Below, piece after piece: positions 31,396 through 47,452 of a stretch of DNA of 64,000 nt. Numbering within the stretch: position 1 is the first letter of the stretch; each line of letters opens with the position of its first letter. The DNA comes from Rhodeus uyekii (lineage: Eukaryota > Chordata > Actinopteri > Cypriniformes > Acheilognathidae). The notes beneath the pieces were generated by a model. The model made no database searches, had not been told where the DNA came from, and saw only the letters and a list, made by a program, of their open reading frames with translations. The DNA lies in the NCBI GenBank assembly GCA_037043235.1, contig JAWRVZ010000004.1, positions 1,454,001 to 1,518,000 of the forward strand, read 5' to 3'. Made by a program: the position numbers and the translations under genes.

Positions 31396-34300
31396 ACTAT
31401 TTAGGGTTTAACGTAATATTGTATCACACTACTTTTAAAAGTAAAACTGGGGTTTTTCGCCTGCTTTCTAATAGGAAGGTATGCAATTTCAGATCCAAAC
31501 TGAGTTTACCTAATTAATAAATATACATGTAAATAATGTATATTTAACAAAAATAGATAATATTTCCAAGCAAATAAATAACATTTCCCATAAAGAGTAA
31601 TAAAGATTCAAATGTACAATTTTTATTTTCTGTGTAGTAGGAGTCCAGTAAAACTATTAAGATAAGATGCCATATTAACTTGCTAAGAATCAACACATCA
31701 CATCCATCTGTAAATCTTTCATCACAAGTTACATTCATTTTCTTGTTTGTAGTATATTTCAGATATTCCACATTCAGACCTCTTACCTATCATGATGCTC
31801 TTTGTGGAATTGTTTCGGGTAAAATGGTGTCCAGGCTATTTCTTTGGCTGAAATATGTGACTGTTGTTGCTGTAAATGTGTTCTGGCCTTGTTTCAGGTG
31901 CATTATTGTGCATCAGTCAGTTATAGTTTGAACTAAAAATAACCATGAGCCTCTCTGCTTCTCACGGACTTCAGCTTGAGCACTGATTTTCTCATGTTTT
32001 CTCTCAACTTGTTCTGATACTTTTTGGCCAAGCTGGGAGTAGTCTGTCCCATAATTCATTTGATTCATTAAAACTGAAGCTTTTTATGAACAGAAACATT
32101 TGGACAGCTGTAATGAGTTTACAATTTACTATATAACTAACCAAATATGGCACCAGCTATCACCACTACATTTGATTCCGGTTGTTCTCATCTAAACTAA
32201 ATGAAATGGACTGCGTAATAGTCAGATTTAATGTGAATGTGGAAGAGTATAATAAAGCAGATAGCATTTGGGAGTTTGATTCTGTGATGGCCTTACGGAG
32301 TGTTGATAACGTTAAGTCTGTGTGTCGCTTATATTCTTGCCAAATTGCAGGTGGGTATACATTTCAGACCCATCTGTTCCCATGTGCTTGTGTAAGGGGA
32401 GAAAAGTACAAAAACAAACTAAAGCTGAGATTAGGCATATTGATACTGCATTTAAAACGGTAATATGAATGTGAAAGTAAGAAACTGAAAGAAAGCCAAT
32501 GACACATTTATGCAATCTATACATAATACCCTGTTATATTAAATATAGGGATTTCAGCAGATCCTTTATTACTAAAACAGAAATCCACACATTCCCTTGC
32601 TGAACACAGACTCAATCAACTTAATCAGAATGTTTTCTGCAGAAACATGTTGAGCTTTTTTAAACATATTAACTTTTTTCTTTTCTTAATTTATTTGTTT
32701 GTTTCATTTCTGCTATGAATCTGTATGGCGCACTGATACAGATAATGCAAGCAAAAATATTATACTTACATGAGATATATTTTCCAAATGAAATTGAAAA
32801 GACATGAGGGTCAGTTTATGTTGATAAGATTTAAATCTATAATCTAAATTCTGATAAAATTACAGAGCATTTTTATATTTCTCATAGAGGGCACATAGAG
32901 GAAAGGAAGGGGGTCAGAGTTGATCTTATCTACTTTGTAGTAAAATAATATTGGGGGTGGCATGGGGGAGGGGAAGGGGGATGATGGAGAGAGCTAGGTT
33001 ATTCCAGGTCTGTAGGTCTGAACAGAATGTTCCTCCAAGGGACCCTTTAAAGATAAGACTGCTATGCCCCCACTGCACACCAGAAATGGTTTGTGGTCCC
33101 AGCTGTGACTGTGTGAACATACCTCATAGATTAGACTTTCACCCAGCAGCAGTCATATAATGCTTCTCCCAGACATGGACAGTGGAAGAAAGATTTGTTT
33201 TTATCCATATATCTGTCTTGTCACCCTTTTGCTAGCAATTCAATAAACAAAAATTACACAGACTATATATATATGTATGCACACATGCACATTTATTTTG
33301 TGAGCCCAAAAAATGACATAACATATTCTGAAAAGCTAAATGCGAAAGTGTCTAGAATAGATATCTCAATGCTTGTCTCCTTGCAATCCCTACAGCTGTC
33401 CGAAATATCCAACTCACTGTCTCAAAATGTCCTCCTCCCATCTTCCCTTCTCAGATCTTATCTTTCAGTTATGCAATATTGTCTGTATCTCATACTAATG
33501 ATGGCAGTGATGTAACCTTATCATATATCAGTGCCAATGGTCATAATCAGACAGGCATAAACTCAGTGCAGTGAGATGATGGAGCTAGATGCCAGAAGAA
33601 AATGCAATCTGATTGTGCCCTCTTGTGGTAGAAGATTAATACTGAAAATGGGGACTGGCGACCAGGGCAAGTTGTTTGGGAGGTTTTCTTTATTCAACAA
33701 TAATATTGTAATTAAGTATTGCAATATTGCTATTAAATCTATTTTCATCATATGCAGTATGTTAAAATATAAATATGTACTAAACAAATATTATTACGCT
33801 ATGTAGTGGAAGGTATTTTGGATCACTTGAATTACCACTAGGAGCAGCTTGAGGGCGCTGTTGCCTGAAGGTAACCACCACAGAAGAACTCAGTTCCTCA
33901 GGTGTAAATAAACCACATGGTTGAACTTAAACACATGTCCCTTTGTTCACTTAATGTCCTTGGTTGAGAACTCTTTGAGTTCAGTTGTGAGTATGGTTTC
34001 ATCTGCTTATTGTTGATCTTGTGGATGTAGGTATTTTACATTAGCTATTTTGTTTTCTTTCTAAAAAAGGATTGATTAAATACATCCTATCCCATCTGCT
34101 GAAGACTGTCAGCAAGACTACAGAGAGTGGCCTTAACCAGCTCTTCGCTAGAACAATGACTTGCCGGACTCCATTTGACTACCATCACTTGTCATTGTGT
34201 GGTTTAATGGAGTGTCATCATTGCTTCGCACACAACTTGTGGATTGGAAAACAAATTTTTTCTCCATCAATTCATCACAAGCCGGAACCTTTTATTAATA

Positions 34301-34931
34301 AGCTTGTTACTTATTAATTACTATACCAAGTTTATTGATATTACTTTCAATATTATTATTATTGTTGTAGATATTCAGCTTGTAGGATAAAATTCACAAA
34401 AATTAAACTTAGTCATAACAATTTCAACTAGATTTAAAAAAAACTATGACCACTTCGAAAGAAAGTATTACTTCTAAAATATTTATTTTGTTTGACTTTC
34501 TAGATGTAGATGTGTGACAACTTGCCCTAATCTTCAAGTCAATTAACAATTCATAGACAATGACTTTCCCCAGTGTTGATAAATAATTAAGCACTACAAC
34601 TGATTGTCAGTTCAGATTGTTGTTACACCACTCTAAAAGTCTTTTAATAGTCTGCCCCGGTTAGGAAAGAGGTCTTGCTGTTTTGTGACAATGCTGTCAT
34701 TGCACTTAACACATTATTATCTATTGTAACACAGGCAAGCAGAGCACACTCAAGCAATTTTCAGACCAATTTGCAGTTCCAGGCTGACCAGAGGATGACT
34801 TTCCAAAACAAAACAAAAAAAAGTGTTTCAAATACACAGCAGGGTTGTTAAGTTTCTCACTCAAACCACATGTCTAACTGATATCTTCTCTTAGCATACA
34901 ATTGGCATAAATGTGTGTTGTTTGTTCTCTT
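31396..34931. other. No gene recognised
   Basis: Long AT-rich stretch without recognisable coding exons. A short segment near 33168-33205 (agaaagatttgttttt region) recurs near 36334-36371. Confidence 0.5.
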
Positions 34932-35465
34932 ACTCTGCTCAAAAAAATTAAGGGAACACCAAGTCAGTTAAACTTCAGGAATATAAATCTGTCCAATTTT
35001 GAAGCATAAGAGTGCAAATGAAAATTACAATCAGTGCTCTGGAGAGGCAACACCAACACAACCCCCAAAAAATGTAAATAATTTCTTCCTGACTGATTTG
35101 TCTTTTGTTTTGTGCTTTGTTAGGGTCCTTATCACTGTCTGATGAGGCTGCCGAAGTAGTCCTGCACTTCCAGGATGGCACAATCATATGTGCCATCACA
35201 ATGAGGTTTGGTGTGTCTCCCAGCTCAGTTCCAAGAGCATAGAAAAGATACTGGAAGACAGGCCATTAGGTGGCCACAAGGAGAGCTGGACAGGGACGTA
35301 GAAGGAAAACACCTCAGCAGCAGTACTGGTATCTGCTCCTTTGTGTGAGGAGGAATAGGAGGACAAATGCCAGAGACCTACAAAGGGGCCTCCATCAGGC
35401 TAATGGTGTATTTTTCTGACCAAACTGTCAGAAACAGACTTCATAGGGCCTGACGTTCACTAATG

Positions 35466-35639
35466 CAGTGTTTTTCAACCCTGTTCCTGGAGACACTCCA
35501 ACACTACAGACTTTCCAGCTCTTCCTAAATAAACACACCTGATTCTACTCATCAGTTTGTTAGTAGAGACTCTAAGACCAGAAATGTATGGGTCAGAATA
35601 CTGTTGGTGTGCCTCCACAAACAGGGTTGGGAAACACTG
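35466..35639. mobile_element. hAT-type MITE, 174 bp
   Basis: Ends CAGTGTTTTTCAACCCTG and CAGGGTTGGGAAACACTG with an 8-bp duplication, cactaatg versus ctctaatg (one mismatch). Inserted inside the Tc1 pseudogene. Confidence 0.92.
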
Positions 35640-35935
35640 CTCTAATGGGACCTGTGCTCACAGTTCATGCAGCTCGATTGGCATTTGCTAGAGAACAAGA
35701 GAATTGGCAAGTATGGCATTAACACCTGGTTCTCTTCATGGATGAGAGCAGGTTCACACTGAGCACATGTGGCAGATGTGGAAGAATCTGGAGATGCAAT
35801 CGGGAACATTATGCTGCATGCAACATCGTCTGGCATGACCAGTTATGGCAGTGGGTCCAAAGAAGCTTGAGGACGAACACCACAAAGATTCCTGGCACTT
35901 GTGGTTTTGGAGTCACCTTGGCTGTATAGCCAATC
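35640..35935 (+). pseudogene. Tc1 transposase catalytic-domain fragment
   Basis: Codons for FMDESRFTLSTC (with the first catalytic Asp) and EHYAACNIVWHD match Tc1 transposases. Stops and lost segments show it is inactive. Confidence 0.8.
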
Positions 35936-36381
35936 ACGGTGTATACATCAGGTTTCTATGCATGACCTCTCATACTGTTTAGCTTTTTTTTTATGATGCT
36001 GACATATTTGTAACAGACTGCTTTAAAAAGGCAATCCATATAATAATGCATTTCAGCGCAACCCTAAGAAAAATGTCTAACTCTAACCAACAAGACAAGA
36101 TTACAAGTGATGGACTGAGGAATGTCTTCACACACATGGTTACAAGTATTGAAACATCCAAAACTGACTACAACACATAACTAGGCTAATATCAGTATGG
36201 GAACATCCATACACAATAATACACTATATAAAATAGGATGTTTTACATACATGCAAATGTGTACGTGAGTGTGTGTTCAAAGTCTTGCAAGGAAATTACC
36301 ATTTTGATGCTCAGTGGGGGGTTACTTTGGTTTCTCCCAGACACGTACAGTGGAAGAAAGGTTTGTTTTTAGACATACAGT

Positions 36382-39189
<2,808 letters not shown>

Positions 39190-39475
39190 TTTGTGTAGTT
39201 TTCTTTTACTTTTTCTTATTATTATTCACCTCAGTATGTTTCAGATGTGGGAGGAGCCTAACTCTATAAAAAGGGCTCCTGGAAGCCATTTTAGAGAGAG
39301 TTGGAAGTGTGTTAACCATTGTGTTTGGGAGTGCTTGTTGTATGTTGGTCTTTGGTTAACACTGTATATATTTGGTGCATTTTGCTTGGAAGCCATGATA
39401 ATTATTTTTTTCCACCAAAATAAACACTCTGAATATCTTCATTGATTTTAAACCTTCGCCCCCGGTACATCTTAA
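39190..39475 (+). other. LTR-like 3' portion
   Basis: A TATA box (ctataaaaag, 39262) is followed about 155 bp later by aataaa (39420) and a terminal …ggtacatcttaaca. This resembles the promoter-to-end part of an LTR. No left boundary, partner LTR or coding region was found. Confidence 0.35.
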
Positions 39476-39477
39476 CA

Positions 39478-40517
39478 ATACTTCTAAAACAAATTAAGGA
39501 AACACCAAGTCAAATATCAGGGATATCAATCTGTAGAATTCAAAAGTATGTCATTGTGTCATTAGTGTCACTTGCTTTTCCTCATTCATATTTTGTTATG
39601 GTCGTTGTCACTGCCTGTGGCATGCCTAATCTAGACAGCACATCCATATGTGTCATCGCAAGGAGGTTTGGATTATCCCCCTGCACGGTTTCAAGAGCGT
39701 ATCGACAGAGCTGGGAGACAGGTTGTTACAAGAACAGAGCTGGACAGGGACATAGAAGAGCAACAACCCAGCAGCAGGATTTGTATCTGCTCCTTTGTGC
39801 AAGAAGGAATGCGAGAAGCATTGCCAGAGACCTACAAAATGACCTCCAACAGGATACTGGTGTGCATGTTTCTGATCAGAAACTGACTTCATGAGGGTGT
39901 CAGTGGTTCTTTTACTGCTGTTAGGTACCGGGAGGAAATCCTCAGAGCCATTGCCAGACCTTATGCTGGTGCCGTGGGACCTGGCTTCCTCTTGGTGCAT
40001 GATAATACCTGGTCTCATGTGGCTGGAGTGTGTGTGCAGTTTTTAGATAACAAAGGCATTGATGTAATTGACAGACTTTCAAATTCTTCAGACCTAAATC
40101 CAGTTGAGAACTTCTGTGACATAAGGTATTGGAGCATCCAAAGCTGCAAAGTGGCACCACAGAGTGTCTATGAACTCACAGATATCCTAATCCAGGTCTG
40201 GGAGGAAATCCAGCCTGCTCAGACATTGTACACATGCACTCATGAGGGCCATACACTCTATTGACTTGCATTATGACTTGCTGTGATGAACTTCATGCAT
40301 ATTGGATCATTTGGATTGGAACTAAAGTGTGTGCATTGAGTTTTGGTATGATTTTGAATCTAGTCCTCAGTGTGTAGATCATTTTGGTTACCACTGACTC
40401 TTGTCACATAATTTTTTTTAATGAATATAGATTGTATATAGAATATAAATATTTTCAAATGGAATATTTCAGTAATTGAGATCCAATGTGTGACCTAAGT
40501 GTATTTTTTTAGCAGTG
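39478..40517 (+). mobile_element. Second Tc1-like transposon, internally deleted
   Basis: Same family as 34932-35936, starting near aaacaaattaaggaaacacc. It retains the N-terminal helix-turn-helix (39600-39894) and the C-terminal catalytic part (39974-40264) but lacks the segment with the first catalytic Asp. Confidence 0.8.
39600..40264 (+). pseudogene. Tc1 transposase, HTH plus partial DDE domain
   Basis: FGLSPCTVSRAYRQSWETG and NARSIARDLQ belong to the paired-like DNA-binding region. After a deletion, FLLVHDNTWSHVA holds the second catalytic Asp and SSDLNPVENF the third acidic residue (E) in its usual context. Frames differ between the parts. Confidence 0.8.
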
Positions 40518-41221
40518 TTTATTTTCCTATTTGCTTTCATCCTTATCATCGATTCTTGCTAAGATCAGATCCCTTGTAAATCTACCACAGTTATTGATAT
40601 CAGAATACAATAATTCAGAATATAACAGATTTTTGCAATAAAAAAGAAAAATTCTCAAAGACAAATCTGAAGGATACAAACATGAAAGCAGAGAGATACG
40701 AAAGATTGTTTGAGAGTTGTTTTACAGAAAACACTATGTGGGCGAATTTTTTCTTTTACCATCTTCCCGAAAATACCCAGACCATAAAAACATCTTGTCT
40801 TCCAATACATGTAATTACCCTTCATTGTTTGAATTGTTTTTTCTGTGACTCAAAGGGTGTATTTTGTATTTAAGAGCCAAGGAAAGCCGTACAGGCCAGA
40901 ACACTCATATCCTTATTATGATATACTCTTCTGTTATGGGAAAGAGCACAAGTCACAATGAGACATTTAAAATGTACATAATATAAGTAAATAAAATAAT
41001 ATAAAAAAAAAACATTTTAGGTAAACGTTTGTGACCTGAGTCTGGTGCAAAAGAATAGAGAAATGAAATTCAAGGCAAAGGGACAGGTATACAGAAAGAA
41101 TTGATAAATCTCCTGTAATGTTGAATGCAAATCCAAATGAAAGTTTATGTTTGTTTTTACTACAGTAAATTCTTAGAATCCTATAAAAAAAATTCTGAGT
41201 GGACACTGCTGGCACCAGACT
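40518..41221. other. No gene recognised
   Basis: AT-rich, nothing identified. Confidence 0.5.
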
Positions 41222-41560
41222 TACTTACATGTCTTCTATTGACCAAAATAGAAGACATTAAGTCTTGTTTAGCCCCGGTTGACATTTCTGAGCGGTATTT
41301 CCACTGCCTGTTTCGCTGTTGCCGTTACTGCTGTTTGCCCGTTTTTGAACCTGTCTGTCTGCCTATTGACCCCTGCCTGGAATTACGACCTGTCAGTGTT
41401 ATCTGCCTGTTCTGACCTGTCTGCCTGTTACATCGTCTCCGATTCTGCCTGCCCTTCTGTTCCTGTTTGCTCCTGTTTGACCCTGCCTGTCCGACCACCC
41501 TTGTTATCTTTAATAAAGTACGCAAATGGATCCTAGCCTGAGTGACGAATCATTACAATT
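41222..41560 (+). other. Hairpin and LTR-like tail
   Basis: A 12-bp perfect stem (41229-41240 with 41247-41258, 6-base loop) is followed by degenerate cctgyctg repeats, an AATAAA (41511) and …gacgaatcattaca. The tail looks like the end of an LTR, but no partner or TG start was found. Confidence 0.35.
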
Positions 41561-41887
41561 ATATTGCATTTTCAAGTAACAATAAATAATTCCCTCACAT
41601 TATTGCACATTACAAAAGTAAAGCATTGACCAAGTGCATAGTTAGTATGTAGTAGAGGAATTACAGTTAAGACCCGGGGACCAGATTTGATGAATTTAGA
41701 CCAGGAGTCAGAAGTGCAGTCAATTGTAGAAATGTTGGTGAAGTTGACAGTTTAATCAGCAGAAGCCAGCTTCAAGTCTCAGGAGTTTGTAGGCTGCCCA
41801 ATTTACAATCCCATTGTTACCAAAATTATACTCTAACAGAGGTTACTAACTACATTATTACTGAAGGTTAAATGATTTTGATTGGCA

Positions 41888-41963
<76 letters not shown>

Positions 41964-43145
41964 GAAAGAAATTAAACAAAATTTGTAATTTTCCACACAA
42001 GAGCAGATAGAAAAACTATAAACTATGTTCTTACTATCACGTATTTCAGAAGAAGTGACTGAATTAACGCGTTGTAAATCAGACAGATCAGATTCTCTTA
42101 ACTGCAGCGCAAACTAACACAGTGCCGCCCGTCGCGCGTCACAGATCAATGAACATGATCATTATAAAAATTAAGCGACAAAACACATTCACTTCCACAT
42201 ATCTGAGAATCTGTATATCAGGTAGTTGATAACAGCGGCAACAAGTTGGTGACTATTTTTAATAAAAAAGAAAAAACTAAATAAATGTAATAAATCTATC
42301 ATACAGCGCTTTTTGTGACTGCGGTATGTCACGTGACAAGCATGACGCGTCGCCATGGAAACAATAAGGCGAAAGTTCCAAAATGGAGGGGGCGCGCAAA
42401 ATGTTTACCTCTTCCTAGTGGGACGCGACAGAAAATAATTGAGAAGCACTGGTTTAAGAGATGTTTTGTGTTGATAAAATGAATATGAATAAAAATTACA
42501 AGCAAAACAATAAACAAAATATTTAAGTTTTTTTTCAAATGTGCAATCATATACATTTATGGATTGATAAAAAAAATTGCAGTATATTTTATGCAGAACT
42601 TTAACATAAAGTCCTTAAGGGTTTTGTCTATGCATAAACACATTATTATTAACAATAATAATAATAATAATAATAACAATAGTAATAATAATGCATTCCT
42701 AGATCACCTTGGCCTATTGTGCTTGAAGTCAACTGATATATTTGTGATAATGCAGTGAAACATGTTTATTTAGTGTTTACATTTACATTTATTCATTTAG
42801 TAGACGCTTTTATTCAAAGCGACAACTTGAGGTGTACAGAAAGGGATTTGTCCTGAGGATAAAAAAGTACATAAGAGTGCTTACAATACAGAGTTTCGAA
42901 CATTAAATACACAAGTAGTACAAGCAAGGGGAATAGAGGGAGAAAAGTTTTTTTATTTTATTTTTTTATTGAACTTGTAGGATCATAAATATCCCCTCCG
43001 GACATTATTTTTGGCCAAGACTGGCCATGCTTTCCTATCTCGGAGCCCTGTATGACAATACTTCTTGTTTTTAAAGAAAACATACTCTCCTCTTTACAGA
43101 AGAAAAAGCAGATGGAGCCAAGTTTTTCTTGTAGCTTGTGACAAT
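41561..43145. other. Repeats and anonymous DNA upstream of lrrc15-like gene
   Basis: Contains (GAAA)n at 41887-41970, an (AAT)n-like tract at about 42650-42690, and at 42773-42960 a copy of a dispersed fish repeat beginning tttacatttacatttattca and including gacgcttttattcaaagcga. No gene. Confidence 0.6.
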
Positions 43146-43504
43146 GTGCATTTATTGTGAGTCTAGGCAAATTATGCAGTATGCAGTTATAAGAGTGTGA
43201 GATCCACTGAACACAGAACAGAAATGTAATCACTATCAGTTGGCATAAAATATGAGAGATTAGACAACATGCACGATATTCATAGCGATTCATATGTTTC
43301 TGTATTAGTGTCCGTTAAAAAGTTTAGCTCTTGCAAAACAGAAGGAAATAAGTTTGGGTGGGCCCCATATTTACCAAACAAAAGAGGAACATTCTTTATG
43401 AGGTCACGGTAACCATCAACTATTTTGGATTTGATAAAGGCATGCTTTTTCGTATACTCAATATTTCTTTATTGGCATTTATAGTCAGCAAAATAATAAC
43501 TACT
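43146..43504 (+). repeat. Unclassified repeat of about 355 bp, copy 1
   Basis: Matches 51602-51938 in the same orientation with many substitutions and small gaps. Shared landmarks are tgtgcatttattgtga at the left, the 31-bp aggaaataag…gccccatattta core (43344-43374), and gtcagcaaaataataac at the right. No inverted or target-site repeats seen. Confidence 0.8.
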
Positions 43505-43854
43505 AGTTTGATCTTTGGTACAGAAGAACTTAAGCTGACTTGAAGATCTTGTGATAATTGGTAGCATGTGTCCTCTTACCTCATTTATTTTCAGTGCACA
43601 CACAGTGTAACTTTGTCTAGAATCTGGTCCCACGCATGTCCTGCATGAGAAAGATATATTCTACATACAGTATGTTGTACCAAACTTTAAAAAAATAACA
43701 CAGTTAAAAAAATAAAACAGTTTATTATTTTTAAAGTCTCACCATCAAAAGATCAAGACTTCCTATTTGCACATTCCTGCCCCTTTAGAGAGCTTTACAA
43801 GGGTGGGGCTCCAAACCAACCAACTCATTTCCCCACCAACTCATTTCCAAATAA

Positions 43855-44049
43855 TGTGAGTATATGAGAGCTTTTGTCCAAAGCAGTGCAGTCAGCAGTT
43901 GACTGTTATGAGATCAAGAGGAGGCAGAAAGGAATCTGACAAAGGAAAATAATTGCAGCTGTTTAAAAGAGCACTGGGAAAACGCTTTTGAAAAACTAGG
44001 AGAGCAAAGCACTGATATATCTGACTTCAAGTCTTCTTCAAGTTCAAGG
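43855..44049 (+). promoter_or_regulatory. Putative promoter and non-coding exon 1 of lrrc15-like gene
   Basis: A duplicated ccaactcatttcc (about 43818-43850) is followed by a TATA-like tatatgaga (43861-43869), a plausible 5'UTR exon and a donor …caagg|gtaaga at 44049/44050. The matching acceptor ends at 45781, six bases before the start codon. This mirrors the 5'UTR-intron layout of the LRR-mucin genes. Inferred from motifs only. Confidence 0.45.
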
Positions 44050-45781
44050 GTAAGATACTTCGGACTAATTCATTTATTCTGGGTCTTTAAAGTTGATGAG
44101 TTTCAGATTAAAGTTACATTGTACTAAATGTTGTCACTCAATCTGAATTTGTTTTATAAATAATAATAATGAGAAAATTAAAATCATTGACATTCATGTC
44201 TTTACTACATGTTTTGCTAAAAACATTAACTTTCAAAACATTAGCTTTTTTGACAATTAGAAAAAATAAGAAAAATGACACCAAATAATACATGAAAGTA
44301 TTTGAAAGACTGCACAGTAAAATACTCCAACACTCACAGACTGTGGTTTGGTTTTACTGAATTAGATTGAAATCTCAAAACTTTTTCCATGTGCCGGAGT
44401 TAAAATTGCATGTTTTCATATAGTCTTGTTTCTATTAAATAAATGTACAAAGAGAACAGCAGAAAAAAGTATGTATGTATGTATGTATGTATGTATGTCA
44501 TGTTTATTGAAAGAAAGTTGGAAAACAGAATAATCATTATTTTGATCAAGGGGTTTTGAGTTAACACTTTGTATAGTGTTCTGTCATTAATTAATAGTCA
44601 CAAATGGGTAATGCAGTGTTAACATTCTAGTAACTACTATTAACTGACAAGAAACTCTGATCCAACGAATTGGTAATTAATAGCGTTATAAATTGAATGA
44701 GGTAGTTCTCCATAAGTTAATGTGTATTTCATAATTCCCAGAAGACTCTTAAAAACTACTACTGTTTATACAGGTTTACAATTAATGTGACTAAATCACA
44801 ATGTATGATTAATTTTAAAGTAAATATCATCTTAAATTACTAGCAATGACTCAAGTATTACCAAATCCTTCAGAAGGAATTGTTTTATTGTTCAGAACAT
44901 ATTATAAAGTGAAAAGCATGATAACTATTTATTATTGACTATTAGTATTAATAGTGACTATTTATTAAGTCACTGTACTTTTTGAGGTTTTTGCAATATT
45001 TTGGATAGTAATGACTGAAATGTTACAACATCATTCTAAAGAAATAACCAATTAATTGGAACTGAATTCTAAATTAAGTGTTATCAAATCTATCAGAAGG
45101 AATTATTATCCAATACCTTGAAGAAACCTCAAAAGCTTACAATGACTTACCATGCTTTTCACTTTAGAATGCTGTTCCAAATAATTAGCTTAACTCATTG
45201 GTTACCACAATCTTCACTTTATAATTAGTTCTAAGCTAAATTATGCACTATTCATATTAATTATGAACCTGTAAATAGTCGATCTTAGTAGACCTCTGGA
45301 AGATATGGGAGAAAATATTTTATATATATAAATGCATGTCCTGCATGTCTCAAACATGCATGTCTCAAAGCATTTAAGTAAGGGTTAGAATTTGTTAGGG
45401 TGTAAAGGGGGCTACACCCATTTGTTAGGGTGTAGCCCACAACCTGTAGAATTTGTTAGGGTGTAATTGTGTAAAAAAGCAAACGTGTGGTTGCAATCTT
45501 TTTGTTTTTGTCTTTACAGAAATGAAAGCTCTATGGGTAGATGAATGATTAATGTCATAACAGGAAGGTTTCCCAACAGGCTTTGTCACAAAAAAGCCAA
45601 CCATCCACTTTTTTTCTGTCAACATTTGCTATATAACAGAATTAGGCTTTTTGTATGGCTTTGAGTTTTCATAGTCACATTTGTTTTAGTGAAAATAAAG
45701 TATTAAATTAAAGACCAGAATTTGACACTTTGCACTTTTTAGTGCCCAGTTCTGATGATATATGTTTTGGTTTCTTTGTAG
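44050..45781 (+). other. 5'UTR intron of lrrc15-like gene
   Basis: AT-rich with a (GTAT)n tract at 44468-44498 and a tandem gaatttgttagggtgta motif (about 45391-45462). No coding sequence. Confidence 0.5.
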
Positions 45782-45787
45782 GAGACA

Positions 45788-47452
45788 ATGGACCTGGTGT
45801 GGTACATGATTTTCGGCATGTGTGCCATGAATTCTGTTACTTCTGCATGTCCAGAAAACTGCCAGTGTGCACTGGACAAAACCGTTTGTAATGGATTTTT
45901 AATAAAAGAATTTCCATCCTCCATCCCCCCAACCACCAGGGCCCTTGTCATCACCAACACCAGCATACGATCATTAAAACTAGCTGATTTTGAGACTTTT
46001 GCTGAAACCCTCACTACATTTGGAGCTATGGATTCAATAATAGATGAGGTGCAACCTCATACTTTTGACCAAACCCGCAATCTCGTTGCGTTACGTTTCA
46101 GTGGGACAAAGTTAACCTCTCTGCCAAAAGATCTGTTTCGAAATCTACAGGTATTATCAACTTTAACGCTCAGTAGCAACAAAATAGATGTTCTGCAACA
46201 ATCTCTTCTCACCCCTCTTGTAAATTTGAGCAAATTAGACCTGAGCAACAACATTCTAACCTCTCTACCAGAAGATGCTTTTCAGGGTTTAGAAAAGCTG
46301 AAAGAGATCCAGTTGCAAAGAAACTCAATCAGAAAGCTTTCCAGCAATACTTTTCGAGGACTCCGTAATCTCAGAATCCTGTTGTTCCATGAAAATCAGT
46401 TAACAGATATAGCAGCAGACATCTTTGATGACCTGGTAAACCTTGAGCTATTGTATCTTCAAGACAACAAAATCACACAGCTACCAGAAAATCTTTTCTC
46501 AAACTTGCAAAAGCTGAAGAAACTCTACCTCTCCAACAATAGGTTATCAGTACTTCCCAGTGAAATCTTTTTGAATCTTCCAAAACTTACTCGTATATCA
46601 TTGTATGAGAACCAATTAAGTAGGTTAACGCCTGGGACTTTTGGTCCAATGGCAATCCAGGAGCTCTGGCTGTACGACAACATGTTAACCCACCTTGAGG
46701 AGAATGTGTTCAGCAACTTAACTGAGATTCGTCTTTTGGTGCTTAGTAGGAACCGGATTCAGTACATCTCTCCAGGTGCTTTCAACGGCTTGATGGAGCT
46801 AGAGGAGATCTCCCTTCACACTAATCGATTAATCAGTTTGGAGGTGGGGATATTCAAAGGCATTCCTAAGTTAGCTAACATATCTTTAGAGAATAATCAA
46901 ATACAACACATGCCCATAAAACTCTTGGATGGTGTGCTCCACTTAAATCTCCTGAAGCTTCAAAACAATTCTTTACCAAACTTGCCAAAAGAATTTCTAA
47001 ACTCATTATCTAGAGTTGATAATATTATACTTTCTCAAAATCCATGGAGATGTGATTATGAAATACTACCATTTAGGGATTGGCTTGGACAGTATCCAGA
47101 GAAAGTGAAAAACCTTACTTCTATAATGTGTGACACTCCTCTATCTTTGAATGGTAAAAATATAAGAGAGCTGAAGGATGATGACATCATGATTGACCAT
47201 TCACTGCACACTTTTCCAACCAATCAGACATTTTCACTAGTATCAGACTCTACAACAGTCTCAGAAGAGATAGAGAACCAAAGTGGAGGGGATACTGTGA
47301 GCCAAGGTCTGTCCAAAGACAAAATCATTATTATTGTAGCCACTGTCTCCACTGCTGTCATTGCCGGTCTCATTTCCTGTGTGTTATGGAGGAGAAACAA
47401 GCAAGGCAGTCAAGACTTGGACCATCAAAGAAAGACCAACTCGGTTATTTAA
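45788..47452 (+). CDS. lrrc15: LRRC15-like leucine-rich-repeat membrane protein (554 aa)
   Basis: Type I membrane protein: signal peptide (1-20), Cys-rich N-cap (CPENCQCALDKTVC), about 15 LRRs of 24 residues, a C-terminal LRR cap, a short stalk, a membrane helix (about 513-534, IIIIVATVSTAVIAG…) and a 20-residue basic tail. LRR segments such as YENQLSRLTPGTFGPM, ELWLYDNM and SRNRIQYISPGAFNGL closely follow LRRC15. The cap reads NPWRCDYEILPF, with Tyr where most caps have the second Cys of CxC; human LRRC15 also lacks that Cys. It is 27 residues shorter than human LRRC15 (581). LRRC15 proteins are cell-surface, matrix-associated molecules; the exact orthologue is uncertain because fish have several related genes. 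The start follows a splice acceptor at 45781. Confidence 0.88.
   Translation: MDLVWYMIFGMCAMNSVTSACPENCQCALDKTVCNGFLIKEFPSSIPPTTRALVITNTSIRSLKLADFETFAETLTTFGAMDSIIDEVQPHTFDQTRNLVALRFSGTKLTSLPKDLFRNLQVLSTLTLSSNKIDVLQQSLLTPLVNLSKLDLSNNILTSLPEDAFQGLEKLKEIQLQRNSIRKLSSNTFRGLRNLRILLFHENQLTDIAADIFDDLVNLELLYLQDNKITQLPENLFSNLQKLKKLYLSNNRLSVLPSEIFLNLPKLTRISLYENQLSRLTPGTFGPMAIQELWLYDNMLTHLEENVFSNLTEIRLLVLSRNRIQYISPGAFNGLMELEEISLHTNRLISLEVGIFKGIPKLANISLENNQIQHMPIKLLDGVLHLNLLKLQNNSLPNLPKEFLNSLSRVDNIILSQNPWRCDYEILPFRDWLGQYPEKVKNLTSIMCDTPLSLNGKNIRELKDDDIMIDHSLHTFPTNQTFSLVSDSTTVSEEIENQSGGDTVSQGLSKDKIIIIVATVSTAVIAGLISCVLWRRNKQGSQDLDHQRKTNSVI

Larger units (their letters stand above)
34932..35936 (+). mobile_element. 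Tc1-like transposon, decayed, split by a hAT MITE
   Basis: Begins with ctgctcaaaaaaattaagg, a Tc1-type terminus. 35115-35460 is a frameshifted copy of the transposase N-terminal helix-turn-helix region, and 35640-35935 encodes part of the catalytic domain. The right end is missing. Confidence 0.8.

Noticed and set aside
42100..42445. Possible hAT ending gagaagcactggttt
   Set aside because: No matching left inverted repeat or target duplication found.
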